Assembly (NCBI RefSeq): GCF_021043605.1
Contig: NZ_JAJNFB010000003.1
Coordinates: 1 to 64,000 of the forward strand
Reading direction: 5' to 3'
From: Borreliella americana
GTDB lineage: Bacteria > Spirochaetota > Spirochaetia > Borreliales > Borreliaceae
Length of the DNA stretch: 64,000 nt
Of the stretch, positions 1 through 10,113 are shown piece after piece. Each line of letters opens with the position of its first letter. The first letter of the stretch is position 1. A program made the translations under genes and the position numbers. Under the pieces are notes generated by a model. The model was not told the DNA's origin and searched no databases. It worked only from the letters and a program-made list of their open reading frames with translations.

Positions 1-864
1 CAGGAAGGAAGTCTTAATTATGCTTTAAATAACAATTTTTTTGCTGGTGGTAAGGGAATAAATGTAAGCACTGTTCTTAAAAATTTGGGAAAACCCAGTA
101 CGGCTTTAGGATTTTTGGGAGGTTTTACAGGTGATTATATAAGATTTTCTCTTGATTCTAGGGGCATAAAAAACGATTTTATTAAAATAAAGCATGATAC
201 AAGATTAAATATTAAAATGATAGCAAATGGCAGAGAAACAGAAATTAATGCCAATTCTCCAGATATTTCTGAGAATGAATTTGAACTTTTGAAAGATAAA
301 CTTAAAAGTTTAACAAGTAATAGTATATTGGTGATGTCAGGAAGCGTTCCTTTAGCTCTTGGTGAGAATGCATACAATGAAATAGCTAATAGCATTTCTA
401 ATGATGTTAGACTTATCATTGATACTAGTGGCAAGCCTTTGCAAAAAATTCTTAGATTAAATCCCTTTTTGATAAAGCCCAATATTTATGAACTTGAGGA
501 TCTTTTTAATGCTAAATTTAACTCTATAAAAGAATTGGTTAAAATCGGAAAAAATCTTGTAGAAAGCGGGGTTCAAAACATTATAATTTCCATGGGAAGT
601 GACGGAGCTATTTTTATTGGCGTTAAAAATGTTGCTTTTAGGGCTTTTGTTCCAAAGATTAATTCTGTTAGTACCATTGGAGCAGGAGATTCTGTGATTG
701 CAGGATTTGTATATGCTTTTGATAATGGAAGTACTTTAGAAGATTCATTTAAATTTGGTGTTGCAGCTGGTACGGCTACGGCATTAAAAGGTAATCTTTG
801 CGAATTTCAAGATGTTAAAAAGATGCTTTGTGAGATTAGGATTGAGGATATTTGCACTTCTTAA
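1..864 (+). CDS. fruK: 1-phosphofructokinase (5' truncated by window edge)
   Basis: PfkB/ribokinase-family sugar kinase that phosphorylates fructose 1-phosphate to fructose 1,6-bisphosphate in the cytoplasm. The frame is open from base 1, so the true start lies outside the window. The first residues carry the family's GGKGINVS substrate motif (about bases 43-69). The C-terminal anion-hole and catalytic motif TIGAGDS lies near 676-696, with the catalytic Asp in GAGD. An internal TTG at 85 is not the start because the conserved motif is upstream of it. A strong hairpin follows the stop. The fructose 1-phosphate assignment over tagatose 6-phosphate kinase is inferred from Borrelia gene order. 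Confidence 0.88.
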   Translation, partial: QEGSLNYALNNNFFAGGKGINVSTVLKNLGKPSTALGFLGGFTGDYIRFSLDSRGIKNDFIKIKHDTRLNIKMIANGRETEINANSPDISENEFELLKDKLKSLTSNSILVMSGSVPLALGENAYNEIANSISNDVRLIIDTSGKPLQKILRLNPFLIKPNIYELEDLFNAKFNSIKELVKIGKNLVESGVQNIIISMGSDGAIFIGVKNVAFRAFVPKINSVSTIGAGDSVIAGFVYAFDNGSTLEDSFKFGVAAGTATALKGNLCEFQDVKKMLCEIRIEDICTS

Positions 865-895
865 TCTTTTAAAAATAAGCTTAAGAAGTGTTTTA

Positions 896-934
896 AAACT
901 TTACTGTAGCTTTTCAAAAGCTACAGTAAAGTTT
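896..934. terminator. Bidirectional terminator hairpin between fruK and the facing small gene
   Basis: Perfect 19-bp inverted repeat (arms 896-914 and 916-934) around a single central base, which in practice folds with a 3-5 base loop. It sits between the stops of two convergent genes. The base of the stem is A/T rich, giving a U-rich 3' end in both directions. Confidence 0.75.
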
Positions 935-941
935 AGTTTGC

Positions 942-1259
942 TTAAATTTTTGATTTATATAATTTCTTTTTTACTAAGGCTAATAATCCTGTAGCTACTA
1001 TTAGCAATGCAACTATAGCCATGCTTGCAAATAGGCTGGTGGTTGTATTTGATTGAGAAATTTTTGCAGCGATTTCTGTAGTTTTCTCATCGCAAATACA
1101 GTTAACATACCCGCATATTGGACAGATTTCTTCTATTCCAAATTGGCTTAAGTTCCCATTTGGAATTACATTTTCTTTTATTATTGTTTTGGTTTGTGCA
1201 AAAACAGATGTTGAAATCAAAAGTAAAGCAGTGAAAAATAGATATTTTTTTAGATTCAT
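942..1259 (-). CDS. Small exported protein with Cys cluster and C-terminal membrane helix (BB0631-like)
   Basis: This 105-residue protein is not recognised. It has a Sec signal peptide (residues 1-21, cleavage after VFA-Q likely). A short central segment (about 43-55) holds four cysteines in two pairs, CPIC and CIC, spaced like a metal or disulfide knuckle. One hydrophobic helix (about 74-96) and a Lys-rich tail end it, so the predicted topology is a periplasmic Cys domain anchored in the inner membrane. AGGAG sits 8 bases before the ATG. Function is unknown; redox or metal binding is only a guess. Confidence 0.7.
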   Translation of the reverse strand: MNLKKYLFFTALLLISTSVFAQTKTIIKENVIPNGNLSQFGIEEICPICGYVNCICDEKTTEIAAKISQSNTTTSLFASMAIVALLIVATGLLALVKKKLYKSKI

Positions 1260-1409
1260 TTTACATTCTCCTTATATATTTTTTCTTTTTTAATCGCTTA
1301 AATTACAACTTTTAAATTAAATGTTTATAAATTTTTCTTAAAACCTGCCAGAATATCAATAGATTCTAAAAGAAAAGCTTCTGACACGATAAAATGTAAA
1401 ATTCATCAT

Positions 1410-1483
1410 CGGGAGCGACGGGTCTCGAACCCGCGACCTCCTGCGTGACAGGCAGGCGTTCTAACCATCTGAACTACGCCCCC
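1410..1483 (-). tRNA. tRNA-Asp (anticodon GTC)
   Basis: A 74-base cloverleaf reads on the minus strand: 7-bp acceptor stem (one G-T pair), D arm GTTC/GAAC, 5-bp anticodon stem CCTGC/GCAGG around loop CTGTCAC with GTC as anticodon, variable AGGTC, T arm with TTCGAGA, and discriminator G, as expected for tRNA-Asp. CCA is not encoded. It lies 37 bases after recD on the same strand and has its own strong promoter. Confidence 0.96.
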
Positions 1484-1502
1484 AAAGCCATTCTTTTAAA
1501 AG

Positions 1503-1531
1503 ATTATAGTAGTTTTTAATTTATTTGTCAA
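1503..1531 (-). promoter_or_regulatory. Consensus sigma-70 promoter for tRNA-Asp
   Basis: On the minus strand TTGACA (1526-1531) and TATAAT (1503-1508) are separated by exactly 17 bases, both hexamers matching consensus perfectly. Transcription should start near 1496, about 13 bases before the tRNA. The -35 box lies inside the last codons of recD, whose stop is at 1521-1523. Confidence 0.85.
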
Positions 1532-3359
1532 TTTCTTTAAATGAGTTTATGTGTTCTAGTATTTTTGAATCTCTTTTGCTAGATTTTTTGCTTAGCTTAA
1601 TTATAGTTTCTTTGTTAGAAATTATTTCTAAGCTATATTTAGCTCTTGTTATTGCAGTATACATAAGTTCTTTTGTCAAAAAAGGGTTATTTTCTAATAT
1701 TACTTTTATATGTTTATATTCAGAGCCTTGGCTTTTGTGTATTGTTGTGGCAAAGCTGAATTCATAATTTGTTAATAAATCTAAATTTATTTTTTTATAT
1801 TTTTCCTCTTTTCTTTGGAATAAAGCATAAAATTTAGAATTTTCATTAAAAATAACACCTCGTTCTCCATTAAATAATTTATTTTTATAGTCAGTTTTAG
1901 TTATCATTATTATTTGGCCAATAAAGTTTCCATAGGTCTTTTTTAGGTAAGTTTTTATTATTTCATTTAGGTTTTTAGTTCCAAATTTGCCAAAATTTTT
2001 TGAACTTAAAATTATATTTTCAAGTAAAGTTTCAAGTATTGTTTCAATTTTTGATTCTTTTAGCAATTTAAGATTAAAAGTGGGTATTTTTTTATATAAA
2101 TTGTTTGTATATTCTATTAGATCTTTTTTTAAGTTTATTTTTTCTATTTCTTTCAGTTGAATATTTTTATTGTTATTAATATATTTGCAAATCAAAGAAC
2201 TATCTTCTTTGTATATTGCTTTTGAGAGCAAATTTATTTCTTTGTTGCTTCTAAAATTTTCTTTAAGATCTTCTACATTATCGTTATTTATTTTTTTTAA
2301 TCCTAAAAGACTTGAATATACATTTCCTTCGTTTACTGATGGGAGTTGATTTTTATCTCCTACCATTATTAACTTAGTGGTTATTGGAGTTGCTTTTAGC
2401 AGTTTTAAAAAAGTATATGCATCTACCATTGAAGCTTCGTCAATTATTATTACGTCAAAATTTAATTGATTTTCTTCATCGTATAGATTTTTTTTGTTTA
2501 TGAATTTGATTCCCAATAATTTTTGGATTGTGTTGCATTCTATTTCTAAATTTTTGAATGAATAGTCGATACTTGCTTGCAGCCTTAGGCTAGCTTTTCC
2601 TGTAGGGGCTGCAATTGCTACTAATCCTTTTTTTTTCTTGTCTAATGTTTTGTTAATTGCTTTTAAGATATAGTTAATAGTTGTAGTTTTGCCTGTTCCC
2701 GGGCCCCCGCTTAATAGAAAAAAATTGCTTTTTAATGCCTTTCTTACTGATGTAATTTGCTCTTTATTTAAATTATTGGTATTTAAATTTGATATTATAT
2801 TTTGTATTTTATTTTCATTTAATTTGCTGTTATGGTTTTCTAATCTTTTTATGATTTGTTTTATTAACTCTTCTTCTTCTCTGTAGTTTTTTTGAGTATA
2901 AATGTAGATATTGTTTTCCAAGATTAGGGGAGTTGTAATTTTAAGCTTATTATTATTAAATTCCATTATTATATTGTTTTTCTTTAAAAGAAAAACAATG
3001 TACGTAATAGTTTCTGGATTTCCAAATGTTTCTAGTCCTTTTAGCATTTTTATTAATTTGTTGTAACTTTTATTGGTTTTTTCTAGGTTTTCTTTTGTGA
3101 ATATTATTGTATTTTGAATATCTTTTGCTAATAGATTTATGTCGGCCCTTAGGTGGCCTTTATCAAAGTAGTTAAATAAAAATATTAAAAATATTACAAT
3201 ATTTTCATTGTTTATGGACTTTGCAAGTGTTTGTGCTTTATAACAATTTTTTTTATTGATATTTAAAAGTTCAATTATTTCATAAAGTTTAAGCTCAGGG
3301 GTTAAAAATTTTTTGGTTTTATTTTTTAAAAATTCTCTTAATACTAAAAAATCTCTCAT
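1521..3359 (-). CDS. recD: RecBCD helicase-nuclease, RecD subunit
   Basis: Encodes 612 residues, the usual RecD length. RecD is the SF1B 5'-3' helicase subunit of exonuclease V, acting in double-strand break repair. Walker A GGPGTGKTTT is at about residues 218-227. Walker B appears as IIDEASMVD, motif III as MVGDKNQLPSV, and C-terminal helicase motifs as FATTIHKSQGSEY and YTAITRAK. The ATG overlaps the recB stop by four bases (ATGA), suggesting translational coupling. It is the last gene of the pncB-recC-recB-recD run, followed by tRNA-Asp. Confidence 0.95.
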   Translation of the reverse strand: MRDFLVLREFLKNKTKKFLTPELKLYEIIELLNINKKNCYKAQTLAKSINNENIVIFLIFLFNYFDKGHLRADINLLAKDIQNTIIFTKENLEKTNKSYNKLIKMLKGLETFGNPETITYIVFLLKKNNIIMEFNNNKLKITTPLILENNIYIYTQKNYREEEELIKQIIKRLENHNSKLNENKIQNIISNLNTNNLNKEQITSVRKALKSNFFLLSGGPGTGKTTTINYILKAINKTLDKKKKGLVAIAAPTGKASLRLQASIDYSFKNLEIECNTIQKLLGIKFINKKNLYDEENQLNFDVIIIDEASMVDAYTFLKLLKATPITTKLIMVGDKNQLPSVNEGNVYSSLLGLKKINNDNVEDLKENFRSNKEINLLSKAIYKEDSSLICKYINNNKNIQLKEIEKINLKKDLIEYTNNLYKKIPTFNLKLLKESKIETILETLLENIILSSKNFGKFGTKNLNEIIKTYLKKTYGNFIGQIIMITKTDYKNKLFNGERGVIFNENSKFYALFQRKEEKYKKINLDLLTNYEFSFATTIHKSQGSEYKHIKVILENNPFLTKELMYTAITRAKYSLEIISNKETIIKLSKKSSKRDSKILEHINSFKEIDK

Positions 3360-6300
3360 AAGTATCTTTTAATGCTTAACTCCAATATGATTTTGTCTAA
3401 ATCTACGTCGTTAAATTTTGGAAGATTAAAATAAATACCATTTTCAAATTTTGATTTTAAACATTCAACATTGTTTTTAAATGCTCTTGTAAAAAGATAT
3501 ATTATTCCACCAAATTTTTGATTATATTCTTTTTTGTTTTTAAATAATATTTTTTTTATCCCAAGAGCATATATTTTATATTGCAAATCATAATATTCCT
3601 TTTTTATTGTATTTTCTAAATTTGTTATATTATAATCATCCCTATCTTTTCCAAGATAGTTTGTTTTATAATCTAGGATATATATTTTATTATTAGCTTT
3701 AAATATGAGGTCTACTATTCCTTTTAAATATCCATCGTTTAATTTTATGTGAAGATCTTCAAAGTGTTTGTCAAAAAGATATTTTTGTTTTTGAAATTCA
3801 GGATTTATTTTTATTAAAAATTCCATTTCTTTTTGTAATTCTTCAATATCACACAGTCGAGCATTAATTGCTCTTATATTATAAGTTAATATGTTGTAAA
3901 TCATTTTAGTTAATGAATTTTGTACTTCTATTGTATTGAGATTTGGATTAATTTTTTGTATTTGTTTTTCAATAATTTTAATGTTATTTTTTTTAAAATT
4001 ATCAAATGTATCTTTTGCTGTGCTAAAGATTATTTCCTCCATAGCAGCATGTAAAATGTTTCCACTGTCTTTTCCTTTGGGCAAGGTCTCTTCTAATCCA
4101 GGCTCATAATCAAGTTCTGTATCTTTTTCATAGTTAATATTTTTAAAATCATAGTTTTCATAAAATGCTTTATGATGAGCTTGTGCTGTTAAACTTGAAA
4201 AACTAGATGTATATTCTTTTTTAAACATGTTTTTAATTATTGGTTTTGGCGGAATTAATTTTATATTTACATTTGTATTGTCTTTTTTTTTATTGAATAT
4301 TTTTTGTTCAATAAATTCATATATGTTAAAGTCATGTTTAATATCATCAACAGTAAAAATTTTTGCTATTTCTAATAATTTGCTAGTTATGCTATTTGTT
4401 TTTGTAATAAAAAGAGCAAATTTAGCTCTTGTTGCTCCCACATAAAATATATTTTTTTCTTCGCTTAGTATTTTTAGTCTTGCATGTTTTTTATTTTCTT
4501 CCAATTTAAAAAAATCATATTCAATTTTTCCGTCTTGATAAAATTTGTAAAATTGATTTTTTTTTGAAAAAAAAATGCTATTTTCTATTGGAGTTGTATT
4601 TATTAAGAACACAATATTTATGCTAAGCCCTTTTGATTTGTGTATTGTCATGAGCTCTATAGATTCATTATCATTATTTATATTATTTGTTTTTTCTTCT
4701 ATTTCTTCAGGCTCTTCATTTATTATTAGGCTTTCTAAAGTAGAGATTAGAGATTGTATGTTTTGTTCTTTATAATATATTTTAGAGATGATCTCAAGTA
4801 TTGTTTCATGAGTTTTTAAATTTTCAAGCTTACCTTCTTTAATAAGAAGACCTTTGTAATTTATTTTATTTTTTGCCCATTCAATAATTTTTTGATCTTT
4901 GGTAATATTTGCAATTTTGATCCACAAATTTTTTTCGAATGTGATTTTGTTAATTGCATTTACTAATGTTATTTCATTTTTTTCAAGCGAAACTGTTATA
5001 TTTTCAATAAATTCTTCTATAAGGTGAATTTTGTCTTGTTTGATTAAAATTCTTTGTAAATTCCACGGCACATTTAATATTTTGCTGCTTAGAATATAAT
5101 TTAAGGTTTTAAAGTTTTGCTTTCGGTCTAAGCACTTAATAATATAAAAAATTTCGCTAAATTCTTTGGTTTTTAAAAAATTTTCTTGAGTTTTGTTTGT
5201 TTGAATTTGCTCTTTTTTTAATGCTTTGTCTATTAAATTGATTTCATTTTTTCCTCTGCAAAGTACTTTAATGTCTTGCATTTTAATATTTCTAATTGTA
5301 TTGTTTTGAACAATTTTCCCATATGTAAGCAAATATTTTATTGTTAGTGCTGTTTTTTGGTAAATGTCTTCTTCGTTTTCTGTATTTGTGGTTATTATAT
5401 TGATTCCTTCTATTTCTTTTCCGCCGATGACAATTTTATTATTGTCGTTTTTTTTATTTGGAAGTGAATTGGTAAATTCAATTTTTTCCATTTCATCGGC
5501 TATTGCATTATTGTATATATTATTAAAAATTTTATTTAAAGGCCCGATGAGTTTTTTACTTGATCTGTGATTTATTTTTAGTACAACTCTGGCGTCTGTA
5601 TTGATTTTATTTTTTATTTCTTTGTTATAAAATGAAATGTCTGCTTTTCTAAAGGAATATATTATCTGTTTTGGATCGGCTATGAATATTAATTTTATTC
5701 CTGCTTTTTTTAATATTTTAAATATTTCAATTTGTATTAAGCTTAAATCTTGTGCCTCATCAATTAAAATGATTTTGTATCGATTTTTAATTGCATTTAG
5801 AAGTTTTTTGTCTTCTGATTTTAAGTGATTTTTTAAATTTGAAATTATGTAATTTTGATCTATTGTGTTTGTTGATTTAATAATTTTTTCTAATTCTTTT
5901 TCTATATACTTTAGTATTTTGTATTCAACTTTTAAAATAACATATTGCTTTAAATTGTTTCTATTTTTATTTCTATTGTCCTCTGATTTATATTTTTCAT
6001 GTTTAATATTAATTCCCAAACAGATTAAATCATTTTTAATTTTAAGTTCTTTAGGCGATAATTTAGAATTTTTTTTAGTTTCTTTTTCTATTAGAGTTGA
6101 AAAAAATTTATTTTTTAATAATGTTTCTGCTATTTTGAATATGTCGTTTTCTTTAGAGTATTCTATTTCAAGTTTACCAGTTTGAATATGTTTATTATAA
6201 AAACTTAATATTTCATCTTTTGTCATTTTATCTAAATTTTCTATTATTTTGTTGTAATCTTTGATCAGCTCTTCCTTTTTAAGAAGAATGTTTTCAAATG

Positions 6301-6865
6301 CCTTTTGGGTTTTAAGCCAATCCCCAAGCTCTTGAGTTGTGTCTCTTTCGTAAGCTTTTTTTATTTTTAAAACAATCTCTTCTGTTTTCTTGGCATCAGA
6401 TTTAAATACTTTAAGTTCGTAGTCTTTAATATCAAGAGTTTGAATTAGTCTGTCTGATTTTCTTAAAAAGTCATAAACTATTTCATCTATTTCTTTTGAA
6501 AATTTTTCTTTAGGTTTATATTTGGAGTAATTTTCTGTTTCAATTTGAAAATTATTTAAGGCATGTAATGCAAATTTATTGATTGTTGATATAAAGAGTT
6601 TTTTTGATTGCTCATAAGCTTCTTTTAAAATTTCATTTGCTTTTGAGTTCGAGTAAGCATTTTCTATTACTTTTAGTATTCTTGTATGCATTTCTTCTGT
6701 GGCTTTTTTTGTAAAAGTTAATACCAAAATTTCATTTATAGAGTACATCTTGGTTTTTATTAAATTTATAACCACGTTTTCAAGTATGTGAGTTTTGCCG
6801 GTGCCCGCCGATGCTTCTATTAATATTGTTGTGTTATTTTGAATTTTTTCTAGGATTTTGTTCAT
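3356..6865 (-). CDS. recB: RecBCD helicase-nuclease, RecB subunit
   Basis: Encodes 1169 residues, close to E. coli RecB. RecB provides the UvrD-type 3'-5' helicase and the only nuclease active site of RecBCD. Walker A EASAGTGKTH is at residues 17-26, and motif II LIDEAQDLS and helicase motif VGATRAK follow. The C-terminal nuclease motif is intact: GIVDLIF then YILDYKTN, supplying the metal-binding Asp and catalytic Lys. It starts 5 bases after recC and overlaps recD by 4. Nothing suggests loss of activity. Confidence 0.95.
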   Translation of the reverse strand: MNKILEKIQNNTTILIEASAGTGKTHILENVVINLIKTKMYSINEILVLTFTKKATEEMHTRILKVIENAYSNSKANEILKEAYEQSKKLFISTINKFALHALNNFQIETENYSKYKPKEKFSKEIDEIVYDFLRKSDRLIQTLDIKDYELKVFKSDAKKTEEIVLKIKKAYERDTTQELGDWLKTQKAFENILLKKEELIKDYNKIIENLDKMTKDEILSFYNKHIQTGKLEIEYSKENDIFKIAETLLKNKFFSTLIEKETKKNSKLSPKELKIKNDLICLGINIKHEKYKSEDNRNKNRNNLKQYVILKVEYKILKYIEKELEKIIKSTNTIDQNYIISNLKNHLKSEDKKLLNAIKNRYKIILIDEAQDLSLIQIEIFKILKKAGIKLIFIADPKQIIYSFRKADISFYNKEIKNKINTDARVVLKINHRSSKKLIGPLNKIFNNIYNNAIADEMEKIEFTNSLPNKKNDNNKIVIGGKEIEGINIITTNTENEEDIYQKTALTIKYLLTYGKIVQNNTIRNIKMQDIKVLCRGKNEINLIDKALKKEQIQTNKTQENFLKTKEFSEIFYIIKCLDRKQNFKTLNYILSSKILNVPWNLQRILIKQDKIHLIEEFIENITVSLEKNEITLVNAINKITFEKNLWIKIANITKDQKIIEWAKNKINYKGLLIKEGKLENLKTHETILEIISKIYYKEQNIQSLISTLESLIINEEPEEIEEKTNNINNDNESIELMTIHKSKGLSINIVFLINTTPIENSIFFSKKNQFYKFYQDGKIEYDFFKLEENKKHARLKILSEEKNIFYVGATRAKFALFITKTNSITSKLLEIAKIFTVDDIKHDFNIYEFIEQKIFNKKKDNTNVNIKLIPPKPIIKNMFKKEYTSSFSSLTAQAHHKAFYENYDFKNINYEKDTELDYEPGLEETLPKGKDSGNILHAAMEEIIFSTAKDTFDNFKKNNIKIIEKQIQKINPNLNTIEVQNSLTKMIYNILTYNIRAINARLCDIEELQKEMEFLIKINPEFQKQKYLFDKHFEDLHIKLNDGYLKGIVDLIFKANNKIYILDYKTNYLGKDRDDYNITNLENTIKKEYYDLQYKIYALGIKKILFKNKKEYNQKFGGIIYLFTRAFKNNVECLKSKFENGIYFNLPKFNDVDLDKIILELSIKRYL

Positions 6866-6870
6866 AAATT

Positions 6871-9800
6871 TTAATTTTTTGTCCTTACGAATTTAATGTA
6901 AAATTTTTCTATTAATATTAATAAATTTTCGTCTAACTTGAAATCATGAGTGTCTTTAAATCTGTTATAGTAATCGCAGAGTGTTATTTCGCTAGGTTTT
7001 AAAAATCTCTCGTGTGCTTTGCTTATGAAATAAGCTTTGGAAGGATTTTTTATCTGCATTTTTATGAAATTCTTAAAACAATTTGAAAAATTATTTTGAT
7101 TTGTTTTTGTTAAAATTTTAATTATCAAGCTTTGATAAATTGGAGTTGGATAGCTTGATATGTATGCAAATTGCATAAGCATATTTTCAATGTCGTCAAT
7201 TATTATTTCTTTGTTATGATAACAAATAGTCGTTTTTGCAGTTAAGTTTTCAAGATCAATTTTTACTTCTGTTAATGAATTAAAGTTTTGTATTTCTTTT
7301 TTTATTAATAGTCCTGTTATATATAAATCTATTTCATTTTTTATTTTATCTGAGATACTGCAATAGTCTTTTTTTACAAAATTTAAATAAAAATAATCGT
7401 TTTCGACTTTATACACATTCTCAATATCTTTTTTTAATTCAAATTCTATATTTTTTTTTTGAAAATTTAGTTTTATTGTTTTACAGAATTTAATTTTACT
7501 TTTTGTCATTACTGAAAGCTTTTTAAAGCTTTCAGTAGCATTGTATTTTAATTTGTTTATTTTTTTAAAGATTTTATTTACAATCGTTTTTTGATCTATA
7601 TTGAAGGGAATGTTTCCTTGTTGTATTTCATATTTAATGTGGTTTTTAATAATTTCTATTGCTTTTCTTGCATCATCTTTTTTCCCTATTATGTATTCAT
7701 GCAGTAATGTTGAATTTATTATAAGTCTGTAAATAATTTCAATAATACTGAAAATTTGTTCTTCTTGTTTTTCTTTGATTTCATTTTCCAATCTTATGTC
7801 TTGTATTTTAACGTTTAAAATTTTTTCATAAAAGTGTTTGTAAGGGTTAGAAAGGGCGCTTTTTAATTCGTATAAATTTAGTTTAATTGGGCTTTCTAGT
7901 TTAATTTTATTTTGCTTAAACCTAATTGGTTTAGAATTTTGTAGTATTTTTGCGATATTAAATGCTTCTGGATCATAGTTTATTAAATAATTTTCTTTTA
8001 CATCTTTAAAATATGCTAGGTCGTGGTTTTCATTTGGATGTTTTTCTATTTGAAAATTTTTTTCATACTTTTGTATGTGTTCACATATTTTGTTTATTGT
8101 TTTTGATGTATTAATTTCTGGGCTTAAGTTGTCTTGAAATGAATAGTAAAGGTAAAATTTTTCTGATGTTGCAAAAATCAAATTAAAAAGAGCCACGATT
8201 GCCTCTTTTTCGGTATTCTCATGCTCATAGTATTCATTTAATAAATTCATATTATCATAATTTATATTAGAGTTGAATTTTTGAAATCCCAAAAAATGAA
8301 TTTCTTTTTTTTGAAGATATTCTATTTCTTTATAATTGGCGATCAATATTCCATTTTTTTTATACATTACTCCGTATTTTTCTTTTTCAAGACTTTCCTC
8401 AAACATAATCTTAAAAAGATAAAATTCAATTTTTATTTCATTGATTTCTTTTAAATAGTTTTTGTAAAGATTGTCATTTAAATCTTTAGGAAAATTTTTA
8501 AAGGATTTTATCTTATTTTGTAAATATTCATCGGTTGTATTAAAGTCTTCAAGGTCAATATATTTTTGAATAAAAATTTCTATGATTTCTGCCCATTCAT
8601 GTACTTTATATGCTTTATTTTTAAAATAGTTTATATCTTCGTACAAGCTTTTTACTATTGTTATAAGCTTTATTATTGATTCTTGATCTTGGAATCTTAT
8701 GCTTTCTTTTTGAGTTTCTTCTTCGTATTTTTCTTCAAATATTTCAGACATTAAAAATCGATTAAATCCATCTTCCCATGAGTTTAAAAAGGTTTGATCA
8801 TAGTTTAGATTTTCTTTGTGAATGTTGTTTGCACCAAAACTAATGTTCATTGCATCGCTAAATTCTATTAAATAGTTTAATTCAGATGTTGATATATTAA
8901 ATTTTTTCATTACTTTGTTGTTACTTAGTAGGTCAAATATTTCTTTTCTACTAAAATTGCTAATTGTTCCGTTTTTTGATATGAAAAGATCCATTAGCCT
9001 TTTTAAGGCTATTATGCTTTCTCCTTTTGACAAATTGTTATAACATAGAGCGCTATATTCGATTTCATATTTATTTAGGCACTCTTCTATATATGGCAAA
9101 TATTCATTAAATTTTTCTTGCAAACAAGTTATTGCTATGTCGCTTAATTTTAGGTTATTTTTTTGCATCGAGTGTACTATTTGATTTGTTAAAATTTCTA
9201 CTTCACGTTTTTGATTTTTAGCTTCTATTATTTTAAAACTATCGTCCAATTTTGAAATTGGAGTTTTTGCTATGATATTATTTTTAATGCTTGTTAAAAA
9301 ATTTTTACTTTTAAATAATTCAATATCTACTTTTTCTAAAGCTTGATATTGAATTGGGCTGATTTTTGTTTTTGTTAACAACAATTCTTTAACAAGAGTG
9401 GATTCATAGTTGAGTAAATCTTCAAAAATTAATACATGCACGTCAAAGTTAAAAATTTTTTCTAAAGAGTTGAGAATTTTTTTTTCAACCTCTCTGTTAT
9501 TGCCAATAAATATTATTTTTTTAATTTCAATTTCTATATTTTTTGTTGGTTTTTCTTGAATTATTTTTTTATGCAAGTTTAAAAGATTTTTTTGATTTTC
9601 AAAGAGCTTTTTAAATAGTTCTCTTTGCATATTCTCGTAGGGTTTTAAATTTTCTTCTTGGAATAAAAATCCATTGTCTTCCCAAGTTTCAATTAATTTT
9701 GAAAATTTTGAGTAATAATGGTGGAATAAATCTATTATTTTTGATGCAAAAAAGTATCTATTCTTTGTTGATTTGAAATCTTTTATGTATTTTAGCTTTT

Positions 9801-10110
9801 CAGTTTTTAATATGTTATATAAAATGAATTTTTCTGTTTCCAAGTAAAATGAAAAAGTGTTTTCTTCTATGTATTTTTTTATATTGGGATTTTTAAAAGA
9901 AATTTCATATATGCTTTTTACGGCATTTTTTTTAATATTTAGATTATAAGAAATCCCATTTAGTTTTGCTATAGTTTTTTTAATTTCTTCTCTTAAGAGA
10001 TCATTTTTTACTATGATGAGTGTTTCTTTTTTAAAAATATTGTCGTTTTGAGTTAGTTCTTTAATTTTATTATAAATTTTATTTACTTTGTTAGTTTTAT
10101 ATATATGCAT
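6871..10110 (-). CDS. recC: RecBCD helicase-nuclease, RecC subunit
   Basis: Encodes 1079 residues, slightly shorter than E. coli RecC. RecC holds the complex together and, in enterobacteria, scans for Chi. The sequence is strongly diverged and Lys/Asn/Ile rich; the call rests on length, the inactive SF1-like layout (for example the DIAIT...YLPYIEE segment) and position directly before recB. It starts only 3 bases after the pncB stop and no Shine-Dalgarno is visible, so translational coupling is likely. Whether a Chi sequence exists in this lineage cannot be judged here. Confidence 0.88.
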   Translation of the reverse strand: MHIYKTNKVNKIYNKIKELTQNDNIFKKETLIIVKNDLLREEIKKTIAKLNGISYNLNIKKNAVKSIYEISFKNPNIKKYIEENTFSFYLETEKFILYNILKTEKLKYIKDFKSTKNRYFFASKIIDLFHHYYSKFSKLIETWEDNGFLFQEENLKPYENMQRELFKKLFENQKNLLNLHKKIIQEKPTKNIEIEIKKIIFIGNNREVEKKILNSLEKIFNFDVHVLIFEDLLNYESTLVKELLLTKTKISPIQYQALEKVDIELFKSKNFLTSIKNNIIAKTPISKLDDSFKIIEAKNQKREVEILTNQIVHSMQKNNLKLSDIAITCLQEKFNEYLPYIEECLNKYEIEYSALCYNNLSKGESIIALKRLMDLFISKNGTISNFSRKEIFDLLSNNKVMKKFNISTSELNYLIEFSDAMNISFGANNIHKENLNYDQTFLNSWEDGFNRFLMSEIFEEKYEEETQKESIRFQDQESIIKLITIVKSLYEDINYFKNKAYKVHEWAEIIEIFIQKYIDLEDFNTTDEYLQNKIKSFKNFPKDLNDNLYKNYLKEINEIKIEFYLFKIMFEESLEKEKYGVMYKKNGILIANYKEIEYLQKKEIHFLGFQKFNSNINYDNMNLLNEYYEHENTEKEAIVALFNLIFATSEKFYLYYSFQDNLSPEINTSKTINKICEHIQKYEKNFQIEKHPNENHDLAYFKDVKENYLINYDPEAFNIAKILQNSKPIRFKQNKIKLESPIKLNLYELKSALSNPYKHFYEKILNVKIQDIRLENEIKEKQEEQIFSIIEIIYRLIINSTLLHEYIIGKKDDARKAIEIIKNHIKYEIQQGNIPFNIDQKTIVNKIFKKINKLKYNATESFKKLSVMTKSKIKFCKTIKLNFQKKNIEFELKKDIENVYKVENDYFYLNFVKKDYCSISDKIKNEIDLYITGLLIKKEIQNFNSLTEVKIDLENLTAKTTICYHNKEIIIDDIENMLMQFAYISSYPTPIYQSLIIKILTKTNQNNFSNCFKNFIKMQIKNPSKAYFISKAHERFLKPSEITLCDYYNRFKDTHDFKLDENLLILIEKFYIKFVRTKN

Positions 10111-10113
10111 ATA

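Noticed and set aside
3356-10110. recBCD as part of a phage-defence island or as AddAB
   Set aside because: Subunit lengths and motifs are those of housekeeping RecB, RecC and RecD; no defence genes or mobile elements surround them.
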